Assembly: GCA_964583795.1 (NCBI GenBank)
Contig: CAZOWX010000003.1
Location: 26,918-90,917, forward strand
Direction: 5' to 3'
DNA length: 64,000 nucleotides
Origin: JBDTME01 sp964583795
Lineage (GTDB): Bacteria > Patescibacteriota > Microgenomatia > UBA1400 > PJMF01
In this document: positions 32,532-40,945 of the stretch, piece after piece
Numbering within the stretch: the stretch's first letter is position 1
Layout of the letters: the number at the start of each line of letters is the position of its first letter
Notes under the pieces: model-generated
Seen by the model: the letters and a program-made list of their open reading frames with translations, nothing else
Database searches by the model: none
Told to the model about the DNA's origin: nothing
Made by a program: the position numbers and the translations under genes

Positions 32532-33068
32532 CTAGAATGTGACCCTAACTATCCCAAGTAATGCTGCACGTCTATTTTGTGGATTATTGAAGGTATATGT
32601 ACAGTTTTCACTGAGTGACAATTGGTTGAGATCATATACGGCAAATACTCCGTGGTTTGCTTTAACATCGAGGTTTTGCATATGAGAAATGATAGGTTGC
32701 ATCTTGTGATCAAGGGGAAATTGTTCCTGATCGCTTCGAGGGAAGTCTCGTAGTGTACAACATCGAATTGAGTTTTTGCGTCCACTTGAAGAGACGCACC
32801 CAAATTGTTTTACTTCTTCCATTTGTTTATCATGAGCGACAAATGCACAATACCCACATTGAGGTCCCCAGAGATTGACTTTCTGTAACCCAGCTCTAAT
32901 AGCTCTGCGCTCTGCAGTGGGATCACCTTTTAACTTTCTTAAGTCAATTTGTATTTTTTGAATGGCAGGAACGACTACTTCTGGTGTGGGTTTGGTAGTA
33001 GTAGCTGTTTTTCCTTGCTCTTTGAGCCAAGCACTAAAATTAAAATGCTTTGGTGGTGGTTCAATCAT
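32532..33068 (-). CDS. Uncharacterised Cys-containing protein
   Basis: I do not recognise this 178-aa soluble protein. The N-terminus MIEPPPKHFNFSAWLKEQG is followed by a Thr/Pro linker and a domain with several Cys and His (GPQCGYCAFVAHDKQ, FGCVSSSG, RCCTLRDFPRSDQEQFPLDH), which could bind zinc or an iron-sulphur cluster. The C-terminus is beta-like. The start at 33068 is chosen because the upstream extension overlaps the divergent gene; the two start codons abut in one CATATG. It could start further upstream at 33236 if that gene's start is wrong. Confidence 0.6.
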   Translation of the reverse strand: MIEPPPKHFNFSAWLKEQGKTATTTKPTPEVVVPAIQKIQIDLRKLKGDPTAERRAIRAGLQKVNLWGPQCGYCAFVAHDKQMEEVKQFGCVSSSGRKNSIRCCTLRDFPRSDQEQFPLDHKMQPIISHMQNLDVKANHGVFAVYDLNQLSLSENCTYTFNNPQNRRAALLGIVRVTF

Positions 33069-33539
33069 ATGCGTACACACTCGTATCGAGAATTTTTTTG
33101 GGAACTTGTAGTTCTCAGTGTTGCTCAAGGTGTGACGCTTTTGAGAGCTGTCGATCGATTTTTTTATAAGATAAACTATCGCTTTTTGCTGAATAACACC
33201 CAATTGAAAGTTGAGTATGGTGGAGTTCATAAGCACTCACTGCAAGTTCCACTCCAACTGATTTCATATGTTTATGTTGAATATACTGAAAGAGGGCGAA
33301 GAAGCTACCGAATTTTTCCTTCGGTGGTGGTTGAGTTTGTACCGAAACATACGATGATGAAAGCGGAAAGTATTTCTACTGAAAAATTACGACCAGATAG
33401 AAATAGAGTAGAGCTGAAAGGTTTTTCAACTGAGCAAGCGAAACAGATAAAACAAGCGATTGTTGATCGAATAGAACGCTACCATAAACATAATACGGTC
33501 TATAATCATCGCTTAGATGAGTTGTTGAGTGAGTACTGA
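33069..33539 (+). CDS. PH-domain-like protein
   Basis: This 156-aa protein has the N-terminus MRTHSYREFFWELVVLSVAQG, with a moderately hydrophobic helix, then a beta-rich domain resembling bacterial PH/YcxB-type domains (YGGVHKHSLQVPLQLISYVYVEYTERGRRSYRIFP). The end is a helix (TEQAKQIKQAIVDRIERYHKH) that would cap the barrel. The function is unknown; such domains often sit at the membrane. It is divergent from the Cys-containing gene, sharing the CATATG start junction. No Shine-Dalgarno is evident. Confidence 0.6.
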   Translation: MRTHSYREFFWELVVLSVAQGVTLLRAVDRFFYKINYRFLLNNTQLKVEYGGVHKHSLQVPLQLISYVYVEYTERGRRSYRIFPSVVVEFVPKHTMMKAESISTEKLRPDRNRVELKGFSTEQAKQIKQAIVDRIERYHKHNTVYNHRLDELLSEY

Positions 33540-33609
33540 AGAAAAAGTAATTTCTAACTCTGTGAGGATCTATTTGCTTGTTTTGCTAAGTAAATAGTAC
33601 TGGTGTTAC

Positions 33610-34977
33610 TTACAGTTTTTTATTAAAGCGATCTTGAATAAGTTCAAATGTAGACTGGTTCTCTCCCTGTGGAACGACTTGTAAGTCGTGTCCAATAAAG
33701 TATGGTTCGCCATTCCATGAGAAAAAGACCCCTGTTGAATTTTGTTTTCTTCCTAGAGCTGTAACGACTTTATCAATAAGGGAAGTAAGATTTTTTTCCT
33801 CGCCTGTTTCTATAGGGTAGTTTCTCGATCCGATGGAGTTGTCCTCTTGTTCATAACGTAAAATTTCAGAAATTGGGGCTAAATCGATTTCTGAAGTTTG
33901 AGTCAGAGTTAGAACCTTTTGCCTCATCAAATTTATTAGTTGAGAAATTTCTGCTCTTCGAGTCGAAGCAATGTTTTTTAATACTGAAAGGTCAAGTACT
34001 CTTAATCCCTTGGTATCAACTTTTCTGATTGGTGAAGAAACTGACAACATAATTCTTATTATTTGCTCTCTTAGTTTTGCAAGACCAATTTTTACTGACT
34101 GAGTTGTTGTTTCATCCACTTCAAATAGTTCTGGGAAGTAATGTTGGATCATTACTACACCTTCTGCAACCAATGGAGTAGCAAAAGAATTGCCGGAAAA
34201 TGAGCCAAGACCTCTTTGTTTCCAACTACTTATAAATCGTACATCTGTGGAGTCTGGTCTACAGTTTTTTTCTCTAAAGACATCACTAATTGCTTGTGCA
34301 TTTGGGACTGCTGGGTGCACTATAGTTATTCCTGCCACTGAAATTGATTGATTTAAAAAAGCTGTATTCTCATTTAGCTCGTCTGGGCTTGTCTGATTCG
34401 TTGTAGACACTACGAAAATAAATCCGAACTCTCGTAATTTAGTAATAGCTTGTGTGTATTGCTTGATATAGTGATCATACATTTGTAAAAATCCGGCAAG
34501 GTCAACGCTCTCTCCCCATACTTTTATTGTACCTTGAGAGTCTTCGTGTCTATCCAAATAACGATTAAACTCGGTTTCAAGTTGTGTCCTGGTAAAACGA
34601 AGGGGGTGAGTTGAAATAGAAATTACTCTCCCTAACTCGTGGCGATATTCAACCATTTGTTCAAATAAATTATTGAAGAGTCTAAATCCGTATAAAACGC
34701 CCTCGAGCGCATTTTTAGGAGTAACACCATCTGCTAGTTCTAAAAATCGAACATTGTTAGGATAAATACTCGTTGTACTCACTAAACTTTCAATTTCTGT
34801 GCCATGTGGATCAGAAGTCAAATTTACGCCAAAAAGGCCGTTACTCCAAATTAATGAATATTTGTCGATTATAATAAGTTGGTGATCCCCAAAGTCTGTT
34901 TCTCGAAGAGAGTCTATTCCTGAAATTTGTCTAAGATATCCCAAAGCTTCAGTGATAAAACGATCTTTTTCATTCAT
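33610..34977 (-). CDS. Subtilisin-like serine protease (S8), cytoplasmic
   Basis: This 455-aa protein is divergent, but all subtilase catalytic positions are recognisable: Asp38 (LIIIDKY), His58 (DPHGTEIESLV), oxyanion-hole Asn194 (VVSTTNQ), and Ser264 in SGNSFATPLVAEGVVMI. No signal peptide or membrane segment is present, so it is probably intracellular. The last 170 residues form an additional helical/beta domain of unknown kind. It is divergent from the dikinase ATP-grasp gene with only 102 bp of very AT-rich DNA between them. The substrate is unknown. The start ATG 34977 has TATAAT 6 nt upstream on the minus strand. Confidence 0.75.
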   Translation of the reverse strand: MNEKDRFITEALGYLRQISGIDSLRETDFGDHQLIIIDKYSLIWSNGLFGVNLTSDPHGTEIESLVSTTSIYPNNVRFLELADGVTPKNALEGVLYGFRLFNNLFEQMVEYRHELGRVISISTHPLRFTRTQLETEFNRYLDRHEDSQGTIKVWGESVDLAGFLQMYDHYIKQYTQAITKLREFGFIFVVSTTNQTSPDELNENTAFLNQSISVAGITIVHPAVPNAQAISDVFREKNCRPDSTDVRFISSWKQRGLGSFSGNSFATPLVAEGVVMIQHYFPELFEVDETTTQSVKIGLAKLREQIIRIMLSVSSPIRKVDTKGLRVLDLSVLKNIASTRRAEISQLINLMRQKVLTLTQTSEIDLAPISEILRYEQEDNSIGSRNYPIETGEEKNLTSLIDKVVTALGRKQNSTGVFFSWNGEPYFIGHDLQVVPQGENQSTFELIQDRFNKKL

Positions 34978-35079
34978 AGTATTATTATATAATTTATAAC
35001 TAAAAAAACTGTGTCAACTTCTGGGTGAAAAATATAAAAAAATGTATCCTTTGGGTAATAATAATTATTTTTTTGTTTC

Positions 35080-35811
35080 ATGAAAATTTTACTCAGCAGC
35101 ATAATAACAACTACTGACGATGGCGTAGTTGGTAGTAAAGCAACTAATTTAGCCCAATTGAATGATTTTGGTTTTATTGTCCCGTCATTTTTCGTTATTG
35201 AATTAGATTTAGGTGAAAAAGTTTCTCAATATAAAGATGAAATTCTTAAGCAGTTTGACACGCTTCGCAGTGATGAAGTATCGGTGCGTAGTAGCTCTAG
35301 CGTTGAGGACTCAAAAAATTATAGCTTTGCCGGATTGTTTGATACTTACCTACATGTAACAAGAGACCAAGTAATAGAAAAAATCGAAGCCTGTTTTGCT
35401 GCGGTTCGCAATCAACGGGTGGAGGAGTACTGCAAAGTAAATGGTATTGATGCTGACCTAGTCAAGATGGCAGTTATTGTGCAGACCATGATAAGTGCAG
35501 AGTATAGCGGTGTGTGTTTTACCAAAAATCCAGTGACCAATAACGAGAGTGAAATTATGATAGAGGTAGCACAGGGGGATGGAGAGAACGTGGTAGCAGG
35601 AATTGTGACTCCGGATAATTTTGTGATTCAAAAAAATGACCTCACTTTCACCAATGAAAGTGCCAACTTGCCAGAATCAAAAACAGTTGCACAGCAAGTT
35701 GCATCAATCGCGAAAGAAATCGAGCACAAGTTTGGCTATTTTGCCGATATCGAGTGGTGTTTTAAGGATGGAGTGGTGTTTGTCTTGCAGGTGCGGCCGA
35801 TTACGAGTTAG
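35080..35811 (+). CDS. ATP-binding half of a PEP synthase/dikinase-like enzyme
   Basis: This 243-aa protein consists only of the PPDK_N ATP-grasp domain. It has VVGSKATNLAQL near residues 15-26, SVRSSSSVED near 68-77 with SFAGLFDTY, MISAEYSGVCFTKNP near 138-152, and the end DIEWCFKDGVVFVLQVRPIT. The domain normally catalyses ATP-dependent phosphorylation of a mobile histidine domain. That domain is encoded separately at 36497-37531 on the other strand, and no PEP/pyruvate barrel is present. The gene is convergent with the histidine phosphatase, overlapping it by 11 nt. It is related to rifampicin phosphotransferase and PEP synthase; the acceptor is unknown. Confidence 0.85.
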   Translation: MKILLSSIITTTDDGVVGSKATNLAQLNDFGFIVPSFFVIELDLGEKVSQYKDEILKQFDTLRSDEVSVRSSSSVEDSKNYSFAGLFDTYLHVTRDQVIEKIEACFAAVRNQRVEEYCKVNGIDADLVKMAVIVQTMISAEYSGVCFTKNPVTNNESEIMIEVAQGDGENVVAGIVTPDNFVIQKNDLTFTNESANLPESKTVAQQVASIAKEIEHKFGYFADIEWCFKDGVVFVLQVRPITS

Positions 35812-36487
35812 TCGATTTGTTTGCTGGGTTGATGTACCATACTTCTCCATAAGTAGGATCATCCCAAGCAAACTCAAGAATTTCAGCAATGGCTCCCAAA
35901 ACTTCTTCATGACAAACCATTAAGAAAGGGAATGTGTCAGCCAACTGAAAAACAGTGAAAAGTGCTTGTCTGACTCTTTCTCGCACCATATCAGGACTTT
36001 CCTCGCCCTCGTAGAACTGCATTCCGGCCTTCGCTTTGCGTTTCCAAGCTCGAAACCAATTCTCACCTTCTAACATGTTTGCTTCCCAGCGAGCGTATGA
36101 GTTTGGCATTGTATCCGTGGGACCAATGACTTTGACATCGCGCAAGTCGGGTACTACTTGTTGCTTGCAGTTGATACCTGCTTTTGTCAGAGTATCAATA
36201 ACAATCTCAGTCGTTTGCAGACAACGGCGTTTTGGACTGGTAAAAACAGTAAAGGAAGTAATGTTGTGCTCCCGAAGGTACTGCACAATTTCATCAGCTG
36301 CAGCGACAACGATTTGTTTGCCTTTTTCTGTTAGTGTCCCTTCAACATTGTCGCCGCCGCGATCTTCTTCCGGTGTATATGCTGCTTGGCCATGACGCAT
36401 AGCAATGAATGGATTTGAGAGTTCTGCACGAGTACTTTGAAATATCCGGGAACTCATTGGTTTACCGATACGTTCTGCAAGTGACAT
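35801..36487 (-). CDS. Histidine phosphatase superfamily (RHG motif)
   Basis: This 228-aa protein is of the phosphoglycerate-mutase/SixA-like branch 1. It has the nucleophile motif AMRHGQA near residues 29-35, TSPKRRCLQTTEI near 83-95 and the second catalytic His in VCHEEVLG near 196-203. It lies 9 nt downstream of the phospho-histidine-domain gene and so is in its operon, and it meets the ATP-grasp gene tail to tail. In this setting a phosphohistidine phosphatase acting on the mobile domain is attractive but unproven. A small-metabolite phosphatase is the default. Confidence 0.88.
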   Translation of the reverse strand: MSLAERIGKPMSSRIFQSTRAELSNPFIAMRHGQAAYTPEEDRGGDNVEGTLTEKGKQIVVAAADEIVQYLREHNITSFTVFTSPKRRCLQTTEIVIDTLTKAGINCKQQVVPDLRDVKVIGPTDTMPNSYARWEANMLEGENWFRAWKRKAKAGMQFYEGEESPDMVRERVRQALFTVFQLADTFPFLMVCHEEVLGAIAEILEFAWDDPTYGEVWYINPANKSTNS

Positions 36488-36496
36488 AGGTTCCTT

Positions 36497-37531
36497 TTAA
36501 ATGATTGTAACAGTGCCTTTTTCTCCGTCAATTTCCACTTCCTGACCATTTTTCAGGATTTCTGTGGCGCTGTGGGTGCCAACAACACAAGGAATTTTCA
36601 TTTCACGCGCGATAATGGCAGCATGACTCAGGATCCCACCTTCGTCAGTAATAATACCTGAGGCTTTATGACACGCGATGGCAAGTTTGGGTTGGGTGCT
36701 TTCGCTGACTAATATGGCACCATGGGGCATTTTGGCCATGCACTCTTCTACATTTTGATTAGCAAGTGAGACGACATAGACTTTACCGCGAATGATGCCT
36801 TTACTGGCACCGAGTCCAGCTAATTGACTTACTATCTTTGAAGAGTTTGGCATGAGTTTCTGGAAGTTTTTTCGAGCTGTTTCACCATAAACGTACTGAA
36901 GTGAGCCGTCTGGATTTTTGGTGATTAGAAAATGGGATTTGCGCTCTACTAGTTGTGCTGAAGTGATTGGGGCAAGTGATAAGTGCAGGATTTCGTCAAA
37001 GTTTAAAAACTGGACATCACTTTTGGTGAGCTGATGTTGTTTGCCAATGAGTGTGGCAACTTCATACAAATCTTCTGTTGCCAACACACACGTTTCAATA
37101 AATTGCAGGCGAAACTCTCCCACGATTTTGATGATTTTTTCATCTTTCATAGGGTGAAGTAGCGTCGTGTGAAACTCTTCAGTGGTAAAATACAGTCGGT
37201 AACTTTCAGCAAGGACAGTGCTTAGTCTGTCAAATAATGTGGATAATTGCCGCTCATTTTCATCCACTTTCTTCACTGATGCATGTAATTGTCGACCTTG
37301 CCCGGTGAGTTTTTTAGCACTCAAGAAAAGTTCAGCAATTTTTTCTTGATTCCTCAAATGGTGGAGACCTTTTTTGGCCAAGACTGGTAGCTCTTTTTGG
37401 GCGACAAACCCTTTGACTTTATGGTTTGTGTAGTAGACAAAAGATCGTGAACCACCCCAGTACGGTAGCCAAGTGCTGATCGAAAGGACTTTATCGAGTC
37501 CATCGGTGAAGATGTGTTGGTAGGAGGACAT
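36497..37531 (-). CDS. Phosphohistidine (PEP-utiliser mobile) domain protein
   Basis: This 344-aa protein has a C-terminal mobile domain with the phospho-acceptor His in GGILSHAAIIAREMKIPCVVGT near residues 304-325. It is preceded by GIIRGKVYVV and the strand pattern of PEP-utilising enzymes. Residues 1-230 are helical and resemble the central part of PEP synthase/rifampicin phosphotransferase-like proteins. The ATP-grasp domain that normally precedes it is a separate convergent gene (35080-35811), so the dikinase is split in two. It forms an operon with the histidine phosphatase (9-nt gap). Confidence 0.85.
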   Translation of the reverse strand: MSSYQHIFTDGLDKVLSISTWLPYWGGSRSFVYYTNHKVKGFVAQKELPVLAKKGLHHLRNQEKIAELFLSAKKLTGQGRQLHASVKKVDENERQLSTLFDRLSTVLAESYRLYFTTEEFHTTLLHPMKDEKIIKIVGEFRLQFIETCVLATEDLYEVATLIGKQHQLTKSDVQFLNFDEILHLSLAPITSAQLVERKSHFLITKNPDGSLQYVYGETARKNFQKLMPNSSKIVSQLAGLGASKGIIRGKVYVVSLANQNVEECMAKMPHGAILVSESTQPKLAIACHKASGIITDEGGILSHAAIIAREMKIPCVVGTHSATEILKNGQEVEIDGEKGTVTII

Positions 37532-37748
37532 GATTGATAGTATATCGTATGTGGTATGGAGTATGTAGGGAGGAGAGAGTTAATAGTGGATAGTTGAACA
37601 GTTAATAGTTAGTTACAAGTTTAGAGTACAAGTTTTAGTTGGACTACGAATAATAAACTATGGATAAGGTGATTGAATTGAGGAAGAGATGACCTGAGAT
37701 TGATTCTGATAGCTTGTTGTTTATCCTGGTGTTAAAATTGGAATCACT

Positions 37749-38315
37749 ATGATCAAAATCAACGACACGCTTCCAGAAATTACGCTCGAAGCTTTTTACC
37801 AAGACAAATTTGAGAAAATTAATTTCGCTGACTATCGGGGTAAATGGTTAATTGTGTTATTTTATCCGGCTGACTTTACTTTCATTTGCCCAACAGAGTT
37901 GGAAGAAGCAGCCAAAATGGAGAGCAAATTTAAAAATGAGGGAGCGCAACTGGTAAGTGTTAGTACTGATAGCGCGTATGTGCACAAGGCTTGGCATGAT
38001 GAGTCGGCAGCAATTGGCAAAGTGAAATTTCCGATGTTGGCTGATCCTACGGGGAAAGTGAGCAGGATGTTTGGCTCATACATTGAGGACGAAGGGGTAT
38101 CGCTTCGAACCACATTGATCATTAATCCCGATCAGAAACTCATTGCAATTGATATGCATGATAACAGCATTGGTCGCTGTATTGATGAGATTTACCGCAA
38201 GTTCCAAGCGGCGAAGTTTGTCCATGACAATCACGGAGCGATAGTCTGTCCTGCAAGCTGGCGTCCAGGGGAGAAAACACTAAAACCTGGAATTGACCTA
38301 GTCGGAAAGATTTAA
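37749..38315 (+). CDS. 2-Cys peroxiredoxin (AhpC/Prx1 type)
   Basis: This 188-aa thiol peroxidase reduces H2O2 and organic hydroperoxides. The peroxidatic Cys is in FYPADFTFICPTEL near residues 37-50 and the resolving Cys in GAIVCPASWRPG near 163-174. RTTLIINPD is also conserved. It is shorter and slightly different from E. coli AhpC, closer to the Prx1 subgroup. The usual reductase partner (AhpF) is not in the window. The -10 TAAAAT (37733-37738) is 10 nt before the ATG. Confidence 0.95.
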   Translation: MIKINDTLPEITLEAFYQDKFEKINFADYRGKWLIVLFYPADFTFICPTELEEAAKMESKFKNEGAQLVSVSTDSAYVHKAWHDESAAIGKVKFPMLADPTGKVSRMFGSYIEDEGVSLRTTLIINPDQKLIAIDMHDNSIGRCIDEIYRKFQAAKFVHDNHGAIVCPASWRPGEKTLKPGIDLVGKI

Positions 38316-38340
38316 AATACTCCGATTTTGCTTGAGAGTT

Positions 38341-39093
38341 TTACTTCAAACTAAACTTCATCATACTACCTCGATCAGTAACCAAGTAGATATATTGATT
38401 GTGGTCTTCGATGAATCCAACCAAGCAAGTTTCCATGGTAAGAGTGAACAATTTCCCTGAATTATCTCGAGGATATGCGGTGAGGGTGGTGCGTTCTCTG
38501 TCTTCTCCCGAATCACACTCGCGATATGGTACAGGATTTGTCGCTTCCACCTTTTTTTGTTTTTTACTGTCAGTAAAAAAACGAGTTTGGATGACAAAAA
38601 GATGATCTGCTGAATTAATGACCTCTTCACCTTCAAGTGGGTGATAGTTTTCAAAATCCGTATTCACAGGAATTTCCCAATTGGTGCCGAAAGCATGCTT
38701 TTTTGAGGGGTTTGCTTTGTCAATAATCCAGTCAGTAGCTCCATCTTGTGTCCGTAAGGTTCCTGTTGCAGGGTCAATATAAACTCTTTTAGGTTTGTAG
38801 TAAGTAGAGAATTCTCCCCTGCCGCTATGTTCTTGGAGTTCAAAAACAATTTCGTTGTTTATCACATCAAGATTGTTTACATCGACTTCCTTACCTCTGC
38901 GAATCTTTGGAGTATAGTATCCAATCAATTTTGGAGTAATCGCTCCTGGAGTGGTTGTGAGCTTGGGTTGTTGTGGAGTGTAGTATGTCCACGGGAGATA
39001 CTCTTCACTTAAACCCCAAACAAAATAAGCAACCACAAGTGCGACACACGCTAAAGCAAGGTACTTAAAAAGTTTCTCAAAAAGTGGTTGCAT
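38341..39093 (-). CDS. Uncharacterised membrane-anchored protein
   Basis: I do not recognise this 250-aa protein. An N-terminal membrane segment (about residues 8-27) is followed by an outer domain rich in Tyr, Thr and charged residues, predicted beta (RVYIDPATGTLRTQDGATDWIID; HLFVIQTRFFTDSKKQKK). There are two Cys (about 193 and 221) that could form a disulphide. It is probably extracytoplasmic. It is convergent with the peroxiredoxin gene and divergent from the 39232 gene. Confidence 0.65.
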   Translation of the reverse strand: MQPLFEKLFKYLALACVALVVAYFVWGLSEEYLPWTYYTPQQPKLTTTPGAITPKLIGYYTPKIRRGKEVDVNNLDVINNEIVFELQEHSGRGEFSTYYKPKRVYIDPATGTLRTQDGATDWIIDKANPSKKHAFGTNWEIPVNTDFENYHPLEGEEVINSADHLFVIQTRFFTDSKKQKKVEATNPVPYRECDSGEDRERTTLTAYPRDNSGKLFTLTMETCLVGFIEDHNQYIYLVTDRGSMMKFSLK

Positions 39094-39217
39094 ACTGTCA
39101 TTAAGTAAATCAGAAAGGGAGATAGTGTCAACAGGGGTCGAAGGGGGCGTTTAGCTGTAGTGACGCAATATGGATTGTTAGTGTATAGGTACATCTGATT
39201 GTAATTTTTTCTTGTAG

Positions 39218-39223
39218 TACAAT
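39218..39223 (+). promoter_or_regulatory. -10 box of the 39232 gene, leaderless type
   Basis: TACAAT ends 8 nt before the ATG; no Shine-Dalgarno and no well-placed -35 are seen. Confidence 0.4.
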
Positions 39224-39231
39224 AGCATGCA

Positions 39232-39693
39232 ATGATTGATATCAAGACAACGACCAGAAAACAGGTTTTTCAAAAAATCGATGTAAATGGCGAAGAGGTA
39301 ATGTCTTTTGACGATTTACCAGAAGATATTAAGCAAAAGCTGGATAAAAATGGGGATAAACAAATCGATGTATTGCAACAGCTGGAAAATAACGAGTGGA
39401 TACAACAGTTAGTATCAAGCAGTCTGGAAGTGAATGGAAAAAAGGTAGCAATCTGGGAACATGTGCCAAAAGCACTGCAACCATTAAAACAATTGACTGA
39501 TCAGCTGCATGCAAATGACAATGAGCAGAGTGTAGAAATGAAGTTTGAACCGCTTGAGTCCACAAATTCTGAGAACAAGCCGATTCAAGTTTCTCATCCA
39601 CTTGAAAGTCTTTGGACAAAGTTGATCGTGGCTTTCATTATTTTGGGAGTGTTCTTTTTTCTTTTTGCTAAAGACCTTCATGGGTGGAAGTAA
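39232..39693 (+). CDS. Tail-anchored protein of unknown function
   Basis: I do not recognise this 153-aa protein. Residues 1-110 are soluble and hydrophilic, with DLPEDIKQKLDKNGDKQID near 23-41, which has an EF-hand-like DKNGDKQID Ca-binding loop (one loop only). One C-terminal membrane segment (about 128-147, LIVAFIILGVFFFLFAKD) is followed by a short tail. The architecture is tail-anchored with a cytoplasmic head. It is followed immediately by ychF, whose -10 box lies just after this gene's stop. Confidence 0.6.
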   Translation: MIDIKTTTRKQVFQKIDVNGEEVMSFDDLPEDIKQKLDKNGDKQIDVLQQLENNEWIQQLVSSSLEVNGKKVAIWEHVPKALQPLKQLTDQLHANDNEQSVEMKFEPLESTNSENKPIQVSHPLESLWTKLIVAFIILGVFFFLFAKDLHGWK

Positions 39694-39703
39694 GAAATTC
39701 TGC

Positions 39704-39709
39704 TATAAT
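39704..39709 (+). promoter_or_regulatory. -10 box of ychF, leaderless type
   Basis: TATAAT is 7 nt before the ATG at 39717. There is no -35 and no Shine-Dalgarno. Confidence 0.5.
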
Positions 39710-39716
39710 CCACCTC

Positions 39717-40847
39717 ATGTCACTTTCTGTTGGTATTGTTGGTCTACCCAATGTTGGCAAGTCCACACTCTTTAACGCATTATTAAAGCGCCAGGTTGCG
39801 CTGGCGGCGAACTACCCGTTTGCCACCATTGATCCAAACACTGGTATTGTGCCGGTGCCAGATGATCGATTAGCAGTACTTGCCAAGATTGTTCAGACTT
39901 CAGTTTTGAAACCCGCAACAGTAGAGTTTGTGGATATTGCAGGTCTTGTCAAAGGGGCAAGTGAAGGAGCAGGACTGGGTAATCAATTTTTATCTCATAT
40001 TCGTGAGACTGATTTGATTTGTCATGTCGTGCGAGGTTTTAGTGATAACGATGTCATCCGCGAGGGAAGTGTTGACCCAAAAACCGACAGAGAGACGATC
40101 GAAACTGAGTTATTACTTGCTGACTTATCCACTTTAGAAAAACAAAAAGCACCTAAAAGTGCAGTGACACCGGCTGAAAAAGAGCGTTGGAATATTATTT
40201 CTGAACTAAAAGCTGCCGCTGATACTGGATTGCGAAGTGAGGTGTTTAAGGTGAGTATAAAAAGTGAAGAACATGCCAAAGTCGCCAAAGAACTATCACT
40301 TTTATCAACAAAAGTGATGTTGTATGTGGTGAATGTGGATGAAGGGGAGGTAGGTGAAAGGTGTTCCCCCTCCGCTGAAAGCTCCGGAGGGACGCAGCAG
40401 TTGTCAGGTGTCAGGGAGATTGCCAATGAGTTGGGAGTAACTGAAAACCAAGTTGTAGTGATTAGTGCGAAGATTGAGTCAGAGCTGTCTTCACTGTCTG
40501 AGGAAGACCAAAAGATGTACTTGAAAGATTTAGGATTAGAACAAAGCGGATTAGAACGATTGATTCAGAAAGCGTATCAACTGTTAGGACTGCAAAGTTT
40601 CTTGACAGCCGGAGAGCTGGAAGTGCGGGCTTGGACCATCAAACATGGCACCAAAGCTCCTCAAGCAGCGGCTGTGATTCACACTGATTTTGAAAAACAC
40701 TTTATCAAAGCCAATGTCGCTTCATACGATGATTTTGTGGAACTCAACGGGTGGAAAGGTGTCAGAGACGCTGGCAAGATGCGAATGGAAGGAAAAGAGT
40801 ACGTCATGCAGGAAGGGGACGTGGTGGAGTTTATGATAGGGAAGTAG
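39717..40847 (+). CDS. ychF: Ribosome-binding ATPase YchF with repeat-encoded insertion
   Basis: This 376-aa OBG-family ATPase is linked to translation and stress control. G1 is GLPNVGKST at residues 8-16, switch region and DIAG near 69-72, the NVDE nucleotide-specificity motif near 204-207, and the C-terminal TGS domain ends EGDVVEFMIGK. Directly after NVDE, about 20 residues (GERCSPSAESSGGTQQLSG) are encoded by 40351-40414, a hairpin repeat (CCCTCCG...CGGAGGG) followed by the GTCAGGT heptad, in frame. The usual YchF has none of this. The start is taken at ATG 39717 (MSLSVGIVGLPN); the longer ORF start at 39684 lies before the -10 box. Confidence 0.96.
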   Translation: MSLSVGIVGLPNVGKSTLFNALLKRQVALAANYPFATIDPNTGIVPVPDDRLAVLAKIVQTSVLKPATVEFVDIAGLVKGASEGAGLGNQFLSHIRETDLICHVVRGFSDNDVIREGSVDPKTDRETIETELLLADLSTLEKQKAPKSAVTPAEKERWNIISELKAAADTGLRSEVFKVSIKSEEHAKVAKELSLLSTKVMLYVVNVDEGEVGERCSPSAESSGGTQQLSGVREIANELGVTENQVVVISAKIESELSSLSEEDQKMYLKDLGLEQSGLERLIQKAYQLLGLQSFLTAGELEVRAWTIKHGTKAPQAAAVIHTDFEKHFIKANVASYDDFVELNGWKGVRDAGKMRMEGKEYVMQEGDVVEFMIGK

Positions 40848-40852
40848 ATACA

Positions 40853-40895
40853 ACGAATAGAAACGAATGAGAACGAATGGAAGCGAATGATTGCG
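40853..40895 (+). repeat. 10-nt tandem repeat, CGAAT-N5 type
   Basis: CGAAT recurs exactly every 10 nt with purine-rich 5-nt spacers (AGAAA, GAGAA, GGAAG). The family is also at 41527-41573, 44355-44393 and 63941-64000. Confidence 0.9.
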
Positions 40896-40945
40896 AGACT
40901 GTAAAGTGTGGGGTGTTAGATCAAACCGGAACAAGAAAAAAGGTG

